DNA of 64,000 nucleotides, from positions 558,001-622,000 of the forward strand of contig CAVOJY010000006.1 in NCBI GenBank assembly GCA_963696405.1, in the 5' to 3' direction. Positions 62,404-64,000 of the stretch are shown piece after piece. How positions within the stretch are numbered: position 1 is the stretch's first letter; each line of letters starts with the position of its first letter. A program made the translations under genes and the position numbers. Source of the stretch: CAVOJY01 sp963696405. Lineage in GTDB: Bacteria; Chloroflexota; Limnocylindria; Limnocylindrales; CSP1-4. Under the pieces are notes generated by a model, which was not told the DNA's origin, searched no databases, and was given only the letters and a program-made list of their open reading frames with translations.

Positions 62404-63306
62404 TTGAAGCGCTCCAGCAGGCTCATCCTCATCCTCGGCATCCTTCTTGCCGTGGCCGCATTCGGCGGCGTGCTGTTCCTCAGCTCGAACCTGAGCGGAC
62501 AGAACACGCCCCCGCCACCCACCACGACCAAGGTGGTGGTGGCAGCCACGGACATCCCGCTGGGCACGACGGTCGTTCCGACCATCCTGGCGACGAAGGA
62601 GATTGCCATCACCGACTCGCCCCCGGACGGGTTCGGCGATCCTTCGAGCATCACCGGCCGCGTCGTGCGGCGTGACATTCGCACGGGCGAGATCCTCCGG
62701 TCCTCGGACTTCGCGAGTGGCGCAACCGCGCGCGGCGATGACGTGCTGCGGGCGCTGAAGTCGGGGCTCCGGGCCATGGCCATCCGCGTCGATCAGGCCA
62801 CCGGCGTCGGCACAATCATCCAGCCGGGCGACCGGGTTGACATCATCGTCGGCTTCAAGGTCACCTCGCTCCTGCCTGGCAAGGAGGCCGGCGATCCGCC
62901 GTTCGAGATGCCGGGTGGACCTCAGCTGACGGTGAAGAACGTCATCCAGAATGTCGAAGTCCTGGCCACGCTCGTCGGGGTCCCGGAGGGCCAGACCGGC
63001 CAGACCGCGGCGCCGACACCCGCGCCGGACGGATCGACCGGCTCGACGCCCCAGTCCCCGGGCGTCGGGCTCACCGGGCAGGAACAGATCGTCATCGTCG
63101 CGGTCACGCCCGAGCAGGCAGAGGTGATCAAGTTCGCCCAGGTCAGGGCGATGGACGCGCCCGAGCTCACCGTGAGCCTCGTCCTGCGGTCGCCCGCCGA
63201 CCGGGAGTTGCCTCCCGACAAGACAGGGGGCATCACCCTCAATACCCTCATCGAGAAGTACGGCGTCCTGCCGCCGTTCCCGCTGGCGGCAGAGCCCATC
63301 CGGTGA
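62404..63306 (+). CDS. cpaB: Flp pilus assembly protein CpaB/RcpC
   Basis: A 300-residue protein. One membrane span (residues about 7-28) is followed by a SAF domain: VVVAATDIPLGTTV, VRRDIRTGEILRSSDFA, MAIRVDQATGVGTIIQPGDRVDIIVG. The RcpC-like C-terminal region contains LTVKNVIQNVEVLA and IVAVTPEQAEVIKFAQ. It supports outer assembly of Tad pili. TTG is used as start, with AGGAGG 6 bp upstream. The stop overlaps the tadZ start by 4 bp. Confidence 0.9.
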   Translation: MKRSSRLILILGILLAVAAFGGVLFLSSNLSGQNTPPPPTTTKVVVAATDIPLGTTVVPTILATKEIAITDSPPDGFGDPSSITGRVVRRDIRTGEILRSSDFASGATARGDDVLRALKSGLRAMAIRVDQATGVGTIIQPGDRVDIIVGFKVTSLLPGKEAGDPPFEMPGGPQLTVKNVIQNVEVLATLVGVPEGQTGQTAAPTPAPDGSTGSTPQSPGVGLTGQEQIVIVAVTPEQAEVIKFAQVRAMDAPELTVSLVLRSPADRELPPDKTGGITLNTLIEKYGVLPPFPLAAEPIR

Positions 63307-64000
63307 CCACCGTGGCCGGCCCGATCAGGGTGCTCATCGTCGATGACATCCCGGAGACGCGAGAGCACCTGACGAAGCTGCTCGGCTTCGAGCCCGACAT
63401 CGAGGTCGTGGCATCGGCTGCCTCGGGCCCCGAGGCCATCGAGGCGGGCGTCCGCCTGGTCCCCGATATCGTCCTCATGGACATCAATATGCCCGGAATG
63501 GACGGTATCGCGGCCACCGAGCAGCTGTCGTCGAGTGTCCCCGGCGCCGCCGTGATCATGATGAGCGTCCAGGGCGAAGCCGACTATCTCCGTCGCTCCA
63601 TGCTCGCGGGCGCACGCGAGTTCCTGGTCAAACCCTTCGGCGCGGACGAGCTTGCCGCGTCGATCCGCCAGGTCTACGCGCGGGAGCGCGAGAAGCTCGG
63701 CCGAATCGCCGAGCGGCCCGGAGCGGCCGCGACCGCAACGGCCGCATCGCCAGGAGAGGCGGTCCCGGGAACGATCGTGACCGTCTTCTCGCCCAAGGGC
63801 GGCGTGGGCAGGACGACGATCGCGGTGAACCTCGCGGTGGCCGCCCAGGAGACCCTGGGGAAGCGGGTTGCGCTGGTCGACACCAGCCTCCAGTTCGGTG
63901 ACGTAGGCGTGCTCCTCAACCTCAATTCACGCGCGAAGTCGATCGCCGACCTGGTCCCGGAGATGGCGGCCGGCGAGCCCGAGTCGCTCGAGACAGCCCT
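63303..64000 (+). CDS. TadZ/CpaE-type ATPase with receiver domain (3' end outside window)
   Basis: The GTG at 63303 overlaps the cpaB stop (GTGA). Residues 1-130 are a receiver domain with VLIVDDIP, phospho-site aspartate in IVLMDINMPGMDG, serine in IMMSVQG and lysine in FLVKPFG. A MinD-like ATPase follows, with deviant Walker A VFSPKGGVGRTTIAVNLA and VALVDTSLQFGDVGVLLNL. Such proteins place the pilus machine in the cell. The intact receiver suggests phosphorylation control, perhaps by the kinases upstream. The sequence is cut at 64000. Confidence 0.9.
   Translation, partial: MTTVAGPIRVLIVDDIPETREHLTKLLGFEPDIEVVASAASGPEAIEAGVRLVPDIVLMDINMPGMDGIAATEQLSSSVPGAAVIMMSVQGEADYLRRSMLAGAREFLVKPFGADELAASIRQVYAREREKLGRIAERPGAAATATAASPGEAVPGTIVTVFSPKGGVGRTTIAVNLAVAAQETLGKRVALVDTSLQFGDVGVLLNLNSRAKSIADLVPEMAAGEPESLETA

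Overview
The window is very GC-rich, densely packed bacterial chromosome with many GTG and TTG starts and frequent 1-4 bp gene overlaps. The gene set points to Chloroflexota: a RibXYZ-type riboflavin importer behind an FMN riboswitch, long STAND/BTAD regulators, a DUF5317-like module, FNPF-type GNAT proteins and a Tad/Flp pilus locus. That placement is inference; there is no rRNA or tRNA gene here to anchor it.

Layout. (1) 1-14 kb: a catabolic island. A minus-strand operon (PIG-L hydrolase, three-component PotABCD-like ABC importer, BKACE-type enzyme, TIM-barrel isomerase, Gfo/Idh, PPOX-family protein, SDR) runs from a promoter near 10.07 kb down to 487. It is flanked by a plus-strand Gfo/Idh, an IclR regulator and a zinc alcohol dehydrogenase. 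Seven consecutive genes between 6.7 and 13.7 kb carry frameshifts or in-frame stops, yet the promoters and a shared palindromic operator look intact. (2) 14.2-17.7 kb: FAH-family hydrolase, a threonine-dehydrogenase homologue that has lost zinc ligands, and kbl. (3) 18-20 kb: a cyclase remnant and an HExxH protein. (4) 20.3-33.6 kb: MBL hydrolase; histidine/folate one-carbon genes (hutI, formimidoyltransferase, fhs, cyclohydrolase); DedA and MFS proteins; the riboflavin importer; a LexA-box-controlled small gene beside dinB. (5) 33.7-44.3 kb: two membrane glycosyltransferase-like proteins, rplI, a DUF1232 protein, lexA with its own LexA box, dnaB, dodecin and a giant STAND/BTAD regulator. (6) 44.4-50 kb: a possible micro-protein, HD-GYP phosphodiesterase, DUF5317-MFS fusion and pcm. 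(7) 50-58.4 kb: a glycan locus with PIG-L, GT4, a FemAB-like acyltransferase and three tandem GT-C enzymes. (8) 58.5-64 kb: a DegS/DegU-like system with a second, degenerate kinase, running into a Tad pilus locus (two Flp pilins, CpaB, TadZ/CpaE) that is cut by the window end.

How parts work together. The island imports and oxidises an unidentified, probably keto- or amino-acid-like substrate under IclR control. HutI and formimidoyltransferase feed formimino-THF to the cyclohydrolase and Fhs, giving a C1 route. Riboflavin import and dodecin handle flavin. LexA, the dinB-side gene and possibly DinB form the SOS response. The kinase/regulator module sits directly upstream of the pilus genes and may control them.

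Main caution: the frameshifts at 6.7-13.7, 17.0, 18.8 and 59.5 kb could be assembly indels rather than biology. Reads over these positions would decide.
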